Assembly (NCBI RefSeq): GCF_000745265.1
Contig: NZ_JQNN01000001.1
Span: 2,108,001-2,172,000, forward strand
DNA from: Massilia sp. 9096
Lineage (GTDB): Bacteria > Pseudomonadota > Gammaproteobacteria > Burkholderiales > Burkholderiaceae_D
Length of the DNA stretch: 64,000 bases
Direction of reading: 5' to 3'
Below, in pieces: positions 63,064 through 64,000 of the stretch (positions are counted from its first letter, which is position 1; the number at the start of each line of letters is the position of its first letter). Below the pieces are notes generated by a model, which worked only from the letters and a program-made list of their open reading frames with translations, did no database searches and was not told where the DNA came from. A program made the translations under genes and the position numbers.

Positions 63064-64000
63064 TTACGCTGCCGTTCGAACGGCGACCCAGCGCTCGATC
63101 ACCTGCCCCAGCACGTCCAGCGGCACCGAACCGTTCTTCAGCACCACGTCGTGGAAGGCCGGCAGCGAGAACCGGCTGCCGAGCGCGGCCTGGGCCTTGT
63201 CGCGCAGCTCGACGATGCGCAGCATGCCGATCATGTAGGCGCAGGCCTGGCCCGGCCAGGCGACGTAGCGCTCGACCTCGGTCGCCGGGATGCCGTAGTC
63301 GATGCCCTGCTGGCGCGTCCAGCCCAGCGTGTGGATGCCGGTGTCGACCACCAGCCGGCGCGCGCGGAACAGCTGGGCGTCCAGCGCGCCGAGCAGGCTT
63401 TGCAGGTCGGCAGTGGTATCGCCGCCCTTGTACCAGCCCTGCTCGATCGCCAGGCGCTCGGCGTACAGGCCCCAGCCCTCGCTGTGGGCGCTGCCGCCTC
63501 CGAAAATGCGCTGGGCGCGGTACTTCGGCAGGCCGGTCTGCTCCTGCTGGATTGCCAGCTGGAAGTGGTGGCCCGGCACCGCCTCGTGGTAGGCCAGCGT
63601 GCGCATGCCGGCGATCTCGAACTCCGGCCCGCGCAGCGGCACCCAGAAGATGCCCGGGCGGCTGCCGTCCGGCGCCGGCAGCGTGTAGTGGGCCGCCGCC
63701 GAAGCCTCTGTCAGCGGCGGCTCGCGCCGCACTTCGACCGGGGCCGATGGCTTGAGGTTGAACAGCGGCTCGCTGCGTTTCAAGGCGTCGGCGACGATCT
63801 CGGCATAGCGCTGCAGCAGCGCCGGGCGCGGATCGGGTTCTTTCGGCGGCTGCAATCTGGCGTCGAGCGCCTTCATGCGCGTTTCGATGCCGCCCTGGTC
63901 GTAGCCGAGCGTGCGCAGGTGGCGGTCCATCTCGCCTTCGATGCGCGCCACTTCGCGCAAGCCGATGGCGTGGATCTCGGCCGCGCTCAAGGTCGTGCTG
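63064..64000 (-). CDS. DUF885 family metallopeptidase-like protein, C-terminal part
   Basis: The gene runs off the right edge; only its last ~311 residues are seen, ending at 63064. It contains SAAEIHAIGLREVARIEGEM, a HEAVPGHHFQLAIQQE segment with the zinc-ligand pattern HExxxGHH, SAHSEGWGLYAERLAIEQGW supplying the Glu ligand, and YVAWPGQACAYMIGMLRIVE, all typical of DUF885. Family members are exported or lipoprotein peptidases in gram-negative bacteria, but the N-terminus is outside the window. Confidence 0.88.
   Translation of the reverse strand, partial: STTLSAAEIHAIGLREVARIEGEMDRHLRTLGYDQGGIETRMKALDARLQPPKEPDPRPALLQRYAEIVADALKRSEPLFNLKPSAPVEVRREPPLTEASAAAHYTLPAPDGSRPGIFWVPLRGPEFEIAGMRTLAYHEAVPGHHFQLAIQQEQTGLPKYRAQRIFGGGSAHSEGWGLYAERLAIEQGWYKGGDTTADLQSLLGALDAQLFRARRLVVDTGIHTLGWTRQQGIDYGIPATEVERYVAWPGQACAYMIGMLRIVELRDKAQAALGSRFSLPAFHDVVLKNGSVPLDVLGQVIERWVAVRTAA

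Overview
The window reads as a chromosomal stretch of a high-GC aerobic betaproteobacterium, most likely an Oxalobacteraceae member of the Massilia/Duganella/Janthinobacterium type. Grounds: strong GC3 bias, ATGA-overlapping gene pairs, a DUF3305/DUF3306-type formate dehydrogenase operon, short-chain CHR chromate transporter pairs and very large soluble HAMP-array kinases. This is inference from gene content; no rRNA or tRNA is present to anchor taxonomy. No CRISPR array, prophage or insertion sequence was seen.

Layout. 1-0.6 kb: 5' end of recC. 0.8-4 kb: a prolyl oligopeptidase, then a convergent rsaL-like/lasR-like quorum-sensing pair with no synthase but with a near-ideal las-type box in front of rsaL. 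4.4-10.3 kb: a 1642-aa soluble hybrid kinase with six 276-bp HAMP repeats and a degenerate CheR-like partner. 10.3-19 kb: glutathione transferase, M1 aminopeptidase, a response-regulator remnant, a translationally coupled exported pair (the second apparently starting at CTG), glpD preceded by a 13-bp tandem repeat that carries Shine-Dalgarno and ATG, and a coupled HD-hydrolase/sirtuin pair. 19-24 kb: a UvrD-like helicase lying between two related 93-bp intergenic elements, small proteins, a split chromate transporter, and S-formylglutathione hydrolase just beyond.

24.9-28.5 kb: a stress cluster (Hsp20, a broken phosphoribosyltransferase, SRPBCC membrane protein, erythromycin-esterase-like protein). 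29-33.3 kb: a periplasmic molybdenum hydroxylase (2Fe-2S and Mo subunits) and a TPR-methyltransferase. 33.3-43 kb: nicotinamidase, an aminotransferase-fold protein whose PLP lysine is glutamine followed 11 bp later by a sensor hybrid kinase, a Na+/H+ antiporter, topoisomerase IB, an MRJP-like protein and an amino-acid racemase. 43-51 kb: PPOX-fold stress protein, a frameshifted berberine-bridge-type oxidase, DUF4019 protein, two SDRs, nicotinate phosphoribosyltransferase, a bacterial SET protein and an acyl-CoA synthetase.

51.4-61.1 kb (minus strand) is one 11-gene respiratory formate dehydrogenase operon: TorD chaperone, Tat mini-protein, Cys-type catalytic subunit, FeS subunit, small lipoprotein, cytochrome b subunit, two unrecognised exported proteins, DUF3305, DUF3306 (frameshifted) and a multi-cluster ferredoxin. 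With FghA at 24 kb it outlines formaldehyde/formate oxidation. The window closes with a small membrane protein, a gamma-resorcylate-decarboxylase-like amidohydrolase and a truncated DUF885 peptidase.

The best candidates for something undescribed are the synthase-less LasR/RsaL module, the lysine-less aminotransferase/kinase pair, the ribosome-binding-site repeat before glpD, the paired DnaA-box elements around the helicase, and the small exported proteins inside the formate dehydrogenase operon.
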